Source of the DNA: Phaeocystidibacter sp965659415
Lineage (GTDB): Bacteria > Bacteroidota > Bacteroidia > Flavobacteriales > Schleiferiaceae
Assembly: GCA_965659415.1 (NCBI GenBank)
Contig: CBFHVA010000007.1
Location: 1 to 64,000 of the forward strand
Reading direction: 5' to 3'
DNA length: 64,000 nucleotides
In this document: positions 26,082 through 35,038 of the stretch, in pieces
Position numbering within the stretch: the stretch's first letter is position 1
Layout: every line of letters starts with the position of its first letter
Program-made: the position numbers and the translations under genes
The notes under the pieces: generated by a model
What the model was told of the DNA's origin: nothing
Seen by the model: the letters and a program-made list of their open reading frames with translations, nothing else
Databases searched by the model: none

Positions 26082-27974
26082 CTAGCAATTGAAATATAGG
26101 CCATCCTCATTTCTACAAATGAATCCTTCATCAAGTAAATAGCTCAGCATTTTCCTCACATCCACTACTGCGTAATCCTTCAACTTCTTTTCAAGCTCTT
26201 CAAGTGATGTGGGCTTTTCAAGCACTCCTTTAATAGCATTATCTAAGGGTAGAACTGGCTTTTTCGCACTCTCAAGGCAATTATCGCAGTGTCCACATTC
26301 CCCAAATTCTTCACCAAAATATTCCAAGAGCATCGTAAAACGGCAATCGCGCTGATGCTCAGCGAAGTATATCATGGAACGAACTCTTTTCTCCGATTGC
26401 TCTTGCAATTCCCTTAGCTCGCTTTGTTTAATAGCGAGATATTGACTTTCCATCCTCGCCATGGTCCATTCCAAACCTTGTCCAGCTGCTGCCGGACGAT
26501 ACTCTAACACGCCCATTCCTTCGAGCGCTTTCAATTGCTTTTGTACTGACGAATCCACCAATTGAACGGAAGAGGCTAAGGCGCGCTCATCAATCTGAGT
26601 AGGCCCTGATAATATTCCTCCATACCACCGGAGCATTTGCCGAATGAGAGGGGCGAAGCGAGGATTCTGCACTTCAAATGGATACAAGTCCTCTGAATTA
26701 AGTGTTATATGAACCAAACTTCTCGGCTTAAATCCTTCACTCAATCGAATCAGCCCGTAACGTTCGAGCAGTAGAAGAGCGGCATAGGATTTCTGCATAT
26801 GCAGATCGTATTTCTGCGTAAATCTGCGCATATCCAAACCTGTGAAGGTTCCTTCTCCGGAACCAATAGGTATTTGTAATTGATTAGCTAAGGCCGTATA
26901 AACTCTTCGTGTATAAGTCAAGTCTGGAGTTTGCGCCTCACTTCTCTCCTTTAGTCGTGCCGAAGCGGTAGGGGCGAGAATCATAATGGCTGCTGCCTTT
27001 TGACCGTCTCTCCCGGCTCTTCCTGCTTCCTGATAATAAGCCTCTAGCGAATCTGGAAGTTCCAAGTGAACGACTAAGCGCACATTGGATTTGTCAATTC
27101 CCATTCCGAAGGCATTGGTAGCCACCATCACTTGTATGTCGCCCGCCATCCACTGAGCCTGGCGCTCATCACGTTCTTCTCGAGTGAGGCCAGCATGATA
27201 GGCGGCAGCAGAAATACCCATGGCCATCAGCCGTGTGGCTATACGCGTAGTTCCGTTGCGAGAACGAATGTATACAATCACGCTGCCACGGGTTTCCCTA
27301 ATATGGTCGTGAAGTTGTTGTTCTTGCCTGTTTGTCCATTCAACCTTTAAATCAAGATTGGATCGGTAGAAACTCTTTTGATGAAGCCGAGGTGATCGAA
27401 GCTGAAGCTTATCTTCTAAATCGGCAACAACCTTGGGTGTAGCCGATGCGGTAAGAGCCATGAACGGTGCATCTCCAATCCACTCTCTAATTTCTCCAAT
27501 CTCGAGATAGGGAGGGCGAAAATCGTAACCCCATTGGGAAACACAATGTGCCTCATCTATAGCCACCAAGTTCACTTGCATGCGCTTTATACGCTCTTGA
27601 ACTAAATCACTTTTCAATCTTTCTGGTGATAGGTACAAGAACTTGATTTCGCCATAAACGACGTTGTCTAGCACACGATCGATATCAGAATAGGGCATTC
27701 CACTTGTTAATGCCACTGCCGATATGCCTTTGTTCTTTAGTGCTTGTACCTGGTCTTTCATCAAAGCAATGAGCGGTGATACAACAATACAGACACCTTC
27801 AGCACTCAATGCAGGCACCTGGTAACACAAACTTTTACCTCCGCCTGTTGGAAGTAAGGCAATAACGTCTTTGCCAAGCAATGCATCTTCAATGATTTCA
27901 CGTTGCCCGGGACGGAATGCGTCGTACCCAAAGTATGACTTCAGCGTGTCGTGTATCTTATTTGAGTTGCTCAA
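26082..27974 (-). CDS. recQ: RecQ-family ATP-dependent DNA helicase
   Basis: A 630-aa 3'-5' SF2 helicase. Seen: FRPGQREIIEDAL (motif 0), LLPTGGGKSLCYQVPAL (I), IAIDEAHC-type motif II (VAIDEAHCVSQWG), LTASATP (III), ATNAFGMGIDKSNVR (V), YYQEAGRAGRDG (VI), then a zinc-binding region with Cys residues in RDCRF...GECGHCDNC and a winged helix. No HRDC domain, so it is the short form. No ATG lies near the start: it begins at TTG 27974, overlapping the upstream ATPase gene by 17 bp, which suggests translational coupling. Confidence 0.93.
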   Translation of the reverse strand: MSNSNKIHDTLKSYFGYDAFRPGQREIIEDALLGKDVIALLPTGGGKSLCYQVPALSAEGVCIVVSPLIALMKDQVQALKNKGISAVALTSGMPYSDIDRVLDNVVYGEIKFLYLSPERLKSDLVQERIKRMQVNLVAIDEAHCVSQWGYDFRPPYLEIGEIREWIGDAPFMALTASATPKVVADLEDKLQLRSPRLHQKSFYRSNLDLKVEWTNRQEQQLHDHIRETRGSVIVYIRSRNGTTRIATRLMAMGISAAAYHAGLTREERDERQAQWMAGDIQVMVATNAFGMGIDKSNVRLVVHLELPDSLEAYYQEAGRAGRDGQKAAAIMILAPTASARLKERSEAQTPDLTYTRRVYTALANQLQIPIGSGEGTFTGLDMRRFTQKYDLHMQKSYAALLLLERYGLIRLSEGFKPRSLVHITLNSEDLYPFEVQNPRFAPLIRQMLRWYGGILSGPTQIDERALASSVQLVDSSVQKQLKALEGMGVLEYRPAAAGQGLEWTMARMESQYLAIKQSELRELQEQSEKRVRSMIYFAEHQRDCRFTMLLEYFGEEFGECGHCDNCLESAKKPVLPLDNAIKGVLEKPTSLEELEKKLKDYAVVDVRKMLSYLLDEGFICRNEDGLYFNC

Positions 27975-28497
27975 CCTGATTTATTATCCAAGAAGTTCGG
28001 TCTTCAATCGACAATTTAGGAACCTCCATAACTTCATATCCGTATTCGCGATAACTCTTCTTCAATTGAAGGTGAATCTTTTCAAGCTGATCGACGCTCT
28101 CTTGACGTTCTTGCTCCCATTGATAGATTTCTTTCCATGGAGGAGTTAGAAAGACAAAGGGGGCATATCGTAAGCTTTTGGCAGCATAGACCCAATTCGG
28201 TTGCACAATCAACTCGTCGAGTTCCTGATATGCAATGGTATCAATAATGGTACGATCAAAAAAGTGAAGCGCTCCACTGGCTTTTTCATGCTGCTGTATT
28301 CGCCCTTCCATCACACGATGCGAGAAAGCATCGAGGTCATCCCATGGGGTAACTTTGGAACCTGTTTCTTGGGACTCGCGTATAATTTGGCGTGAGTATT
28401 CAGGGGAACACGCATAACCGCGTTTTTCCAACTCATTGATAATGCTTGTTTTACCAGTGCCAGGAGCGCCTGATAGTGCAATTCGAAGGGTAGGCAT
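27958..28497 (-). CDS. AAA_28/NadR-like P-loop ATPase, function unknown
   Basis: A 179-aa P-loop NTPase: Walker A ALSGAPGTGKTSIINEL (~7-22), EYSRQIIRESQ, and FFDRTIIDTIAYQE, the pattern of small predicted kinases related to NadR ribosylnicotinamide kinase and Ttd14. Substrate unknown. Its 3' end overlaps recQ by 17 bp. The -7 box at 28502-28509 ends 5 bp before its ATG, implying a nearly leaderless mRNA. Confidence 0.8.
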   Translation of the reverse strand: MPTLRIALSGAPGTGKTSIINELEKRGYACSPEYSRQIIRESQETGSKVTPWDDLDAFSHRVMEGRIQQHEKASGALHFFDRTIIDTIAYQELDELIVQPNWVYAAKSLRYAPFVFLTPPWKEIYQWEQERQESVDQLEKIHLQLKKSYREYGYEVMEVPKLSIEDRTSWIINQVEQLK

Positions 28498-28501
28498 GAT
28501 G

Positions 28502-28509
28502 CAAAAATA
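28502..28509 (-). promoter_or_regulatory. -7 box of the ATPase - recQ - fmt operon
   Basis: Minus-strand TATTTTTG, exact TAnnTTTG, immediately upstream of ATG 28497. No TTG at 17-23 bp is seen. Confidence 0.5.
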
Positions 28510-28510
28510 C

Positions 28511-28657
28511 CTAAATCAGACCGCGAGCCTTTAATTCCAAGTACTTGTTTAAGGTTTCAATGGTTAATTCTTCAAGCCTGCTGAGCATGGCATGGATGCC
28601 GTGCTGTTGCAATTCACGAATAAGTACTTCCTTATAAGCGTTTTCTAGATGGTTCAT
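28511..28657 (-). CDS. Small hypothetical protein, uncertain
   Basis: A 48-aa frame starting at ATG 28657, predicted helical (NHLENAYKEVLIRELQQHG...). The frame runs further upstream, but those residues are antisense to the RDD gene remnant. I do not recognise it. It ends 1 bp before the promoter box of the next operon. It may be a real short protein or a leftover of the rearrangement that truncated the RDD gene. Confidence 0.3.
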   Translation of the reverse strand: MNHLENAYKEVLIRELQQHGIHAMLSRLEELTIETLNKYLELKARGLI

Positions 28658-28960
28658 GCGAGTGATTGACTTGTACCTGTCAGCCGGGATTCTGGCAATG
28701 ATTCTTGTGTCGAGTAGTCGATACAATCAGCGTTTTGGAGACATGCTAGAAGGGACGATTGTGGTCAAAGAGCGCTCTTGCGGAGGGGTGTCTCTAAGTC
28801 ACGCACAAAAGTTAGACACTACCGAGAGTTACGAACCTGTTTACAAAGCGGCTCGACTTCTCAGCGAAGATGAAGCCTTATTGATCAAGAGCACACTGGT
28901 CCGTCATGAGAAGTTTCACAATGAAGGACTATATCGTCCTGACTCGTTAATTGCGCTTAG
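28638..28960 (+). pseudogene. C-terminal remnant of an RDD-family membrane protein
   Basis: Plus-strand reading gives a membrane helix (VIDLYLSAGILAMILV) followed by RYNQRFGDMLEGTIVVKE, the hallmark of the last RDD helix ('K-x-Q-R-L-G-D-L-x-A-G-T-x-V-V'). Then comes a soluble tail (SLSHAQKL...YEPVYKAARLLSEDEALLIKSTL) like that of Bacteroidota RDD proteins. The first two-thirds of the protein is missing: an in-frame TAA lies at 28635-28637 and no RDD-like reading precedes it in any frame. At its right end the frame runs into the antisense of the DUF493 gene. I read it as a 5'-truncated pseudogene. Confidence 0.65.
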
Positions 28961-29241
28961 AGGGAAAGCAGTCCCTCAATGCCTTCAGCCTGCTTGTATC
29001 GATCAACTACAGCGTCAGCCGATATCATCATTTCCTTTGCGGTAACGGCAATGAAGTTCCCATTCTTACTCGTACGCATACTCACTTGAGATTCTTCTGT
29101 ATTGAAGAGAGCCTCAACCTGCGCTATCTTTTGATTATCCGCGGGAACAATGAATTTGAACATATATACCGTAGGCCAAGTTTCGAGCTCGGCTAACTTC
29201 GTTCTCAGTTGTTCGTATTTATTTTCTGTGCTTTCGCTCAT
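28957..29241 (-). CDS. DUF493 (YbeD-like) family protein
   Basis: A 94-aa protein with the ferredoxin-like DUF493 pattern: WPTVYMFKFIVPADNQKIAQVEALF, then SMRTSKNGNFIAVTAKEMMISADAVVDRYKQAEGIEGLLSL. The family (E. coli YbeD) is small and cytoplasmic, proposed to have a regulatory role but not well defined. It is complete. Divergent from the Mpo1-like gene. Confidence 0.85.
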   Translation of the reverse strand: MSESTENKYEQLRTKLAELETWPTVYMFKFIVPADNQKIAQVEALFNTEESQVSMRTSKNGNFIAVTAKEMMISADAVVDRYKQAEGIEGLLSL

Positions 29242-29304
29242 GAGTTATATTTCTTGAATTGCAAATTTCCGAAGAATGCTCGAACTTCCCTAAAAAATGA
29301 AGAC

Positions 29305-29784
29305 ATGAAAAGCCTCGATACTTGGTTTGATGAATATGCGCTAAGTCATCAGAATCCCCTTAACAAACTCATTCATTGGATTTGTGTTCCAAGCATTTTC
29401 TTCTCGATAGTAGGGTTAGTGTCGTCTATACCCGCTGGACCCTTACAAAGTGTATTTCCCGATGGATTGCAAGCGTTTGCCCACTGGGGAACGATTGGCT
29501 TGCTTTTGGCCTTGGTTTTCTACTTCCGATTAAGCGTCCCAATGGGATTAGCTATAGGAGTCTTTGCCGTAATATGCCTGGTAGGAGTCTACGCCTTGAG
29601 CTTGTTGCCTTTTCCGGTTTGGGCTACCTCGCTCATTATTTTTGTAGCCGCTTGGATTGGACAGTTCTATGGACATAAAGTGGAAGGGCAGAAGCCCAGC
29701 TTTCTAAAAGACATCCAGTTTCTCCTCATCGGACCAGCTTGGCTCATGGGTTTCATCTTTAAATCTGCTGGCATTCGCTACTGA
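29305..29784 (+). CDS. Mpo1-like (DUF962/YGL010w) membrane protein
   Basis: A 159-aa protein with four predicted membrane helices. The N-terminus SLDTWFDEYALSHQNPLNKLIHWICVP and the C-terminal FYGHKVEGQKPSFLKDIQFLLIGPAWLM are the conserved His-rich ends of the Mpo1/DUF962 family. Yeast Mpo1 is an Fe(II)-dependent dioxygenase of 2-hydroxy fatty acid alpha-oxidation; the bacterial role is inferred only. The open frame extends upstream to 29209 but ATG 29305 begins the family domain. Overlaps the next gene tail-to-tail by 7 bp. Confidence 0.8.
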   Translation: MKSLDTWFDEYALSHQNPLNKLIHWICVPSIFFSIVGLVSSIPAGPLQSVFPDGLQAFAHWGTIGLLLALVFYFRLSVPMGLAIGVFAVICLVGVYALSLLPFPVWATSLIIFVAAWIGQFYGHKVEGQKPSFLKDIQFLLIGPAWLMGFIFKSAGIRY

Positions 29785-30371
29785 TCGTATAAACGACAAG
29801 TTATTCCTACGGCTAATCGAATGTATCCTTCATCGACGCTGAAGTACTGCCTTGCGGATAGTTTCAAGTTTAAATCTATGGTTGCGGTACCGGATGATAT
29901 GACGGTGTAGCCAATTCCCAATTCAGATGCTATGCCTACGTCGAGGATGTCGTAATCGGTTTCGGTGAGCGTAGGATTGATGAAATATTGAGCCGTTCTT
30001 GCCAACGAAGGACCCGTCCTAGCGATTAGATGCACTTTGCTGTTATGGAGACTATGGCTGTATCCTCCCAGAAGATCTGCCGTGCGATACATGGAAACGA
30101 TATCAGCCGGCACATAGTTAACCACTCCAAAATCAGGTCTGCTAATCATAGTGGTTCGTTCTCCAGCGAAGTCTGCACGACCAATTTGTCCGGTAAGTGA
30201 CCAATTTCCAAAGTAATACGAATAGGCGCCCTCCACCACAGTACCGACCAATGAATTCGAGTAGGTTGTGGCAAAGCCGCCAGATACCGTTACAGAGTGG
30301 TTGGGCTGCGCGATTACGGAAGTTGAGAATATACAACAGAACACGATTGCAGGTAGTAGGAAAGATTTCAT
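29778..30371 (-). CDS. Small outer-membrane beta-barrel protein, function unknown
   Basis: A 197-aa exported protein: signal peptide to about residue 21 (FSTSVIAQ), then about eight amphipathic strands (VTVSGGFATTYS, VEGAYSYYFGNWSLTGQIG, VHLIARTGPSLA, ELGIGYTVIS, IRLAVGITCRL). This pattern fits a small OmpX/OmpW-size barrel. No family is recognised. Confidence 0.65.
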   Translation of the reverse strand: MKSFLLPAIVFCCIFSTSVIAQPNHSVTVSGGFATTYSNSLVGTVVEGAYSYYFGNWSLTGQIGRADFAGERTTMISRPDFGVVNYVPADIVSMYRTADLLGGYSHSLHNSKVHLIARTGPSLARTAQYFINPTLTETDYDILDVGIASELGIGYTVISSGTATIDLNLKLSARQYFSVDEGYIRLAVGITCRLYDQ

Positions 30372-30441
30372 AGTCGAGTTTAATTCGAGTGAATTTGGTG
30401 TAATTACCTATGTGGATAACCTCGATTGGATACAATCGTTC

Positions 30442-30470
30442 AAAAAAAAAGAGGAAGCTAATGTGCTTCC
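30442..30470 (-). terminator. Rho-independent terminator of the C1B peptidase gene
   Basis: GGAAGC (30453-30458), TAATGT loop, GCTTCC (30465-30470). On the minus strand it is followed by TC and nine T (30450-30442). Confidence 0.88.
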
Positions 30471-30500
30471 CCTTCTGATACCTTTCGATTCAATGATGGA

Positions 30501-31676
30501 TTACATCACATCTTCCACGTGGGAGGTAACGGCATCTTTGTGCATCATTACAGAAATGGTCTTATAGCGAACGTAAGCTTCTGATACCATTAGGTAACCC
30601 GGGCGGTAATCGTTCTCACGAAGACCCCAGCTGTTCTTGACGATGTAATAGATATCACCGTTTTGGTCTTTAACCTTACCTGTGATTTGCATCGCGTGGT
30701 CATCCGTAGTCTCATAGTTGTCGTAAGCTGCTTGACGAACCTCTTGAGTCACGTCCATTTGTGGGCAAGGCGAGTTGAAGCATTCGGCTTTTTCCTCGTC
30801 GGTAAGCAAATCCCAGTTCGCTGGAGCGAGCGCTAAGCCTGAACGAAGGCTAAACCAACCACGCTCAATATCTGCCGCCCAAGCGACGGTGAATCCTTCA
30901 TCAAGGGCGTTGTTGATGTTGTTCATCATTTCATCCAACTCGACGTTGATGGAATTGCCCCAAGTCCAGTTGTCTGGAACTTGAATCTGAACTTCAGTAT
31001 CGAAAGGATAATGTGTCCATGAGGTGATTTGCACGTAGTCTTCACCCTTAATTCCGATCACATCATCAGCAAAAGAGCGAGGAGTGTAGGTCTTGCCCTC
31101 ATATTCAAATTCTTCAGGAAATGCTCCTAAGTAAGCATCTAGGTAGGCGGTAAATGCATCTTGCCAAACGCTAGTAATTCCAGAACGGTTCTTGTTCTCG
31201 ATAACCGCATCAACGATTCCCTTCAACGCAGCTTCAAGTTCACTGTGTTCGTTGCGATCTGTTCCATACTCCAAACCATCATAAACATTTTCAGGAACAG
31301 CACCATACTTGTCAATTACGTAGAGTACATCAGGAAGAGCACCACCTTGAGCGAAGTTAAGGTGACCATGCAAGCGAACGTACTTCTCTGCTTTGTCAAT
31401 ATATACTTGGCGAACGGTGAACATCTCAGAAATGTCAACGGGATCGTTACCCATGCGAATCATTTCTGATTCAACAAAAGAGCTGGTGGCGTAACTCCAG
31501 CATGTACCCGAGCTCGCTTGATTTTCAACTTCGGTAGCTTCAATATCAATAATGGTCTCGAACTGATAACCCGGACCTTCAGCGGCGTTTCCCTGATTTG
31601 CTTGGTTCACTAAGTTATCCTGCGCGAAAGCCGCAGTACTTGCGAAAGCCAATAATGGAAGGAGCACTTTTTTCAT
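30501..31676 (-). CDS. Secreted C1B (bleomycin-hydrolase-type) cysteine aminopeptidase
   Basis: A 391-aa exported peptidase: signal peptide 1-18 (LLPLLAFASTAAFAQ). The catalytic triad motifs are all present: ASSGTCWSYATSSFVESE (Cys ~59), DDHAMQITG (His) and VKNSWG (Asn), the order of papain-fold C1B aminopeptidases. Most C1B enzymes are cytoplasmic; export is common in Bacteroidota homologues. About 60 residues shorter than human bleomycin hydrolase. ATG 31676 is preferred to the upstream in-frame ATG 31688. Monocistronic with its own terminator. Confidence 0.88.
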   Translation of the reverse strand: MKKVLLPLLAFASTAAFAQDNLVNQANQGNAAEGPGYQFETIIDIEATEVENQASSGTCWSYATSSFVESEMIRMGNDPVDISEMFTVRQVYIDKAEKYVRLHGHLNFAQGGALPDVLYVIDKYGAVPENVYDGLEYGTDRNEHSELEAALKGIVDAVIENKNRSGITSVWQDAFTAYLDAYLGAFPEEFEYEGKTYTPRSFADDVIGIKGEDYVQITSWTHYPFDTEVQIQVPDNWTWGNSINVELDEMMNNINNALDEGFTVAWAADIERGWFSLRSGLALAPANWDLLTDEEKAECFNSPCPQMDVTQEVRQAAYDNYETTDDHAMQITGKVKDQNGDIYYIVKNSWGLRENDYRPGYLMVSEAYVRYKTISVMMHKDAVTSHVEDVM

Positions 31677-31766
31677 GTGTGTCAACATTTTTCAATTAGA
31701 AGTCGTGCAAGATAAAAATCGAGACGAATTAGACTTTGGAAAATGTTGCCTTTTTACACCGAATTC

Positions 31767-31793
31767 CAAAAGAAAAGCCGCCCGAAGGCGGCT
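31767..31793 (-). terminator. Rho-independent terminator of the polysaccharide/hbd operon
   Basis: GCCGCC (31777-31782), CGAA loop, GGCGGC (31787-31792), plus an A-T pair. On the minus strand followed by TTTTCTTTT. It lies 27 bp after the stop of the hydroxyacyl-CoA dehydrogenase gene. Confidence 0.88.
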
Positions 31794-31819
31794 ATATAGC
31801 TTGCTTAGTAAATCTCGAC

Positions 31820-32707
31820 CTAGCTAAACTGGTCTGAAACCTTTGCGTTCTTTGGGTCTTCGCTGTAATCATAGAAACCTTCTCCAGACTTTACACCGAG
31901 TTTGCCGGCTGTTACCATATTCACTAGAAGTGGACATGGAGCGTACTTTGGGTTGCCAAATCCTTCGTGTAGTACATTTAAGATGCTGAGGCAAACATCC
32001 AGTCCGATAAAATCAGCCAGCTGTAGAGGCCCCATCGGATGAGCCATTCCGAGTTTCATGATCGAGTCAATCTCCTGCACACCAGCAACTCCTTCGTGAA
32101 GTGATATGATGGCTTCATTAATCATTGGCATCAGAATTCGGTTGGCCACAAAACCAGGATAATCATTACAAGGAACCGGAATTTTGCTGAGATTCTTAGA
32201 GAGGTCAACAATGAGGTCCGTTGTTTCGTCGGACGTGCTATAACCCCTGATAATCTCAATGAGCTTCATTACCGGAACTGGGTTCATGAAGTGCATCCCG
32301 ATAACCTTATCCGGTCGATTTGTGGCTGCTGCAATCTTCGTAATGGAAATAGAAGAGGTATTGGTGGCCAGAATACATTTGGCTGGGGTAAGTTCGTCAA
32401 GTTGACGGAACAAATCTAATTTGATGTCAATACGCTCGGTAGCGGCCTCAACAACTAAATCAGCATTCTTTACAGAAGGATCAAGTTCTGTGGAGGTGGT
32501 AAGGCGTCCAAGTGCGGCATTCTTATCCTCAGCGCTTATGAGTTCCTTCGAAACTTGGCGACCCATATTCTTCTCGATGGTAGCCAAAGCCTTATCAAGA
32601 CTGCTTTGTTGGATGTCGAACAAACGAACTTCGTATCCGTGCTGGGCAAACACGTGAGCAATACCGTTGCCCATTGTTCCTGCACCAATCACTGTAATAT
32701 TCTTCAT
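31820..32707 (-). CDS. 3-hydroxybutyryl-CoA (3-hydroxyacyl-CoA) dehydrogenase
   Basis: A 295-aa NAD-dependent enzyme. Rossmann motif ITVIGAGTMGNGIAHVFA (~4-21), ATNTSSISITKIAA, the catalytic GMHFMNPVPVMKLIEII (His), NDYPGFVANRILMPMINEAI and the C-terminal helical domain LGMAHPMGPLQLADFIGLD. Single-domain form (Hbd/PaaH-like). It follows the sugar transferase by 21 bp and shares its terminator, though its metabolic role is unrelated to the genes before it. Confidence 0.93.
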   Translation of the reverse strand: MKNITVIGAGTMGNGIAHVFAQHGYEVRLFDIQQSSLDKALATIEKNMGRQVSKELISAEDKNAALGRLTTSTELDPSVKNADLVVEAATERIDIKLDLFRQLDELTPAKCILATNTSSISITKIAAATNRPDKVIGMHFMNPVPVMKLIEIIRGYSTSDETTDLIVDLSKNLSKIPVPCNDYPGFVANRILMPMINEAIISLHEGVAGVQEIDSIMKLGMAHPMGPLQLADFIGLDVCLSILNVLHEGFGNPKYAPCPLLVNMVTAGKLGVKSGEGFYDYSEDPKNAKVSDQFS

Positions 32708-32728
32708 GGGTTGAATTTATGTAGTGGT

Positions 32729-34144
32729 TTATTTTCCTCGACCTTGCAAAACTATCAAAATGGTGTAGAAGAGGATTTTGAGATCATTAAAGAAACTTAC
32801 ATTCTCTATATAAATCAGGTCGAATTTGAGTCGATCAATCATCTCATCTACCGTTGAGGCATATCCATATTTCACCATTCCCCAGGATGTGATTCCCGGT
32901 TTGACTTTTTGCACGTGCTTGTAGTGTCCTGCACGTTGCATAATGCGATCAATGTAGTACTGTCGCTCTGGACGTGGCCCCACGATGCTCATTTCTCCGA
33001 TTAGAACATTGAAGAACTGTGGAAGTTCATCGAGTCTGTATTTACGCATTACACGACCCCAAGGAGTAATCCTGTCATCCATGTCGCTCGACAGTTGAGG
33101 CCCGTGTTTTTCCGCATCTTGGTACATGCTGCGGAATTTGATAATGTGAAAAGGATGTCCGTTTTTTCCAATTCTTTGCTGGCGATAGAAGATGGGGCCT
33201 TTCGAACTCTGACGAACCATTAACGCGGTGAAGAGCATGATAGGCGAGAAGAGAAGGAGGAGGAGTACCGAAGCGAGTATGTCAAAAGTACGTTTTGCGG
33301 CACGTTGCCATAACGGCATGATTTCGTGCTTTACCTCAACGAGCGGAATGCCATAGGACTCTAGTTTTACCTTACCTACAATGATATCGTAAGTGTCGGG
33401 TATCGATTTCACTCTTACATCGTGATCCTCAAGCAAGTTGATAATGGCCTCTAGCTTTTCATGTTCGCGAGACTCGATGGCGATGAGAACTTCTTCAATT
33501 TGATATTCATCGATGATTCGCGTCATTTCTTGATAGTTACCTAGGAGAGGTAAGTCCTTTTCGACGAGAAATTCAATTTTCTGTTGAACCGATACAAAGC
33601 CTACGAAATGGTGACCCGTGGTGTTTCTTTGCTGCTGTATCTCATGGTACAACTTAACAGCATTCTCATTGGCACCAACCAGCAAAGTGTTGAACCAGAT
33701 TTCTCGTCGTTGTATTCTTCGGTTGGTTCGAGTAGAAAGAATGAATCGGAATACTACCGTAGGCACAAATAGCGCACCGAGGTACACTCCAAACGACTCG
33801 TAGTAATCTCTATAATCTTCTACCCAATCATCCAAAATGAATGCGAAGAAGATTACGATTGACCCTAGGATGTTCGAGCTAAAGGTTTGGAAGATTTCCT
33901 TGAGACGAGACCTTCTCCAAATATCTCGGTAGAACCCTAGGAGAACGTACAAAACCACCCAGTACATGGTGGTAAACAGCAAACCATAGTAAAAGCGGTT
34001 ATCCCACTTAATTTCATCTACAGGAAAAACATCCGGTTCAATGAAGTGCTTTCTGAACGCGAACAGCACGGTATACGCCAACAATGCGCTCAATGCATCG
34101 AAGAAAACGTAGGCCAAGATTTGCTTACGCGTATTCTTTTTCAT
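32729..34144 (-). CDS. Polyprenyl-phosphate sugar phosphotransferase (WcaJ/WbaP type)
   Basis: A 471-aa exopolysaccharide initiating transferase. Four N-terminal membrane helices (~8-130), a Rossmann-like CoA_binding_3 domain (~145-255), then the bacterial sugar transferase domain: KRTFDILASVLLLLLFSP (reentrant helix), RIGKNGHPFHIIKFRSMYQDAEKHGP and DELPQFFNVLIGEMSIVGPRPE. It moves a sugar-1-phosphate to undecaprenyl phosphate to begin a repeat unit. ATG 34144 shares its A with the TGA of the upstream lipoprotein. Confidence 0.92.
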   Translation of the reverse strand: MKKNTRKQILAYVFFDALSALLAYTVLFAFRKHFIEPDVFPVDEIKWDNRFYYGLLFTTMYWVVLYVLLGFYRDIWRRSRLKEIFQTFSSNILGSIVIFFAFILDDWVEDYRDYYESFGVYLGALFVPTVVFRFILSTRTNRRIQRREIWFNTLLVGANENAVKLYHEIQQQRNTTGHHFVGFVSVQQKIEFLVEKDLPLLGNYQEMTRIIDEYQIEEVLIAIESREHEKLEAIINLLEDHDVRVKSIPDTYDIIVGKVKLESYGIPLVEVKHEIMPLWQRAAKRTFDILASVLLLLLFSPIMLFTALMVRQSSKGPIFYRQQRIGKNGHPFHIIKFRSMYQDAEKHGPQLSSDMDDRITPWGRVMRKYRLDELPQFFNVLIGEMSIVGPRPERQYYIDRIMQRAGHYKHVQKVKPGITSWGMVKYGYASTVDEMIDRLKFDLIYIENVSFFNDLKILFYTILIVLQGRGK

Positions 34145-35037
34145 CAATAAACCAGCTTGATATTGTCGAAGGCGTTATTTAACTCTCCGTTGCCTTCAAC
34201 GTTTATTCCTCCTATAAAAATCCGGAAACCAAGTGCGTTGGGAATGGCGGAAACTTCCGTGACTAGGTTAATGTATATTTTGTTCCAATCAGCCGAAGGA
34301 AATAAACTAACCACGGGGACTTGATCCACTTGACCTGGAATTCTTCGGTAGACACCTACAGTGATAATGGCCTCGGACTTATAATTCATCTCTACATATA
34401 CGTTCGCGCCACCTTTCGGAAGGTCAGTCCATTCTTCTATGGATACAGCCTCAAACAAGAAATCTGCATTGGGCATATAACCCAAACCACTGGTTGTACT
34501 CACTTCTCCCAATGAAGGGTCGCTAAACACCCAATTGGGATTGGTGGTGCGAACTAAACCGGTATCTGCTCGAATGGCACGTTCAAAAGCCAGTGCTGTC
34601 CCTTCAAAATCTTCAATGGGATCATAGGTATAAAACGAGAGGTCACTGTACGTCACCTTTGCAATGCTGTCGTTGTTTTCATCCGGCCAGTAGTCCTTGT
34701 TAGCCTCGAATACGAAGGTTTCTTCATAGGGTGAGTAGAACTCATAGATGTTTCTCAAACTTTGAATACCATTCAAGTTGATTCCGGCATGAAGGCGAAC
34801 TTCTGCTATTCCCGTTTTCGCAATCGGCACGGTAACGGGCAATTCGAAAACGCCCAAGTAGGTTCCATCTACTTCAACCCACACCGTGGTGATCTTACTG
34901 GATGCGGTGCCATGCAGGGCATAGTCGCTCACCACCTTCATCTCATCAATATGCAGGTATGCTGGCACCACCGCGGGTTCACGGTCGCAACCAAAAAAAA
35001 TGATGCACATCAATGGAGCGAGAAGATACTTTTTCAT
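34144..35037 (-). CDS. Lipoprotein of the polysaccharide operon, function unknown
   Basis: A 297-aa lipoprotein: signal peptide with lipobox CIIFFGCDRE (Cys ~17). The rest is beta-rich, with two regions: ~25-110 like an Ig/FN3-type sandwich, and ~130-297 resembling a jelly-roll or carbohydrate-binding fold (DFEGTALAF..., FLFEAVSIEEW..., NAFDNIKLVY). No named family recognised. It lies between a sugar dehydrogenase and a sugar transferase, with 1-bp gaps or overlaps, so it probably acts in the same surface polymer pathway. Confidence 0.6.
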   Translation of the reverse strand: MKKYLLAPLMCIIFFGCDREPAVVPAYLHIDEMKVVSDYALHGTASSKITTVWVEVDGTYLGVFELPVTVPIAKTGIAEVRLHAGINLNGIQSLRNIYEFYSPYEETFVFEANKDYWPDENNDSIAKVTYSDLSFYTYDPIEDFEGTALAFERAIRADTGLVRTTNPNWVFSDPSLGEVSTTSGLGYMPNADFLFEAVSIEEWTDLPKGGANVYVEMNYKSEAIITVGVYRRIPGQVDQVPVVSLFPSADWNKIYINLVTEVSAIPNALGFRIFIGGINVEGNGELNNAFDNIKLVY

Positions 35038-35038
35038 T

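Noticed and set aside
28656..29045. 129-aa plus-strand frame as an intact gene
   Set aside because: Only the C-terminal part of an RDD protein is present and the last ~30 residues are antisense to DUF493, so it was called a pseudogene.
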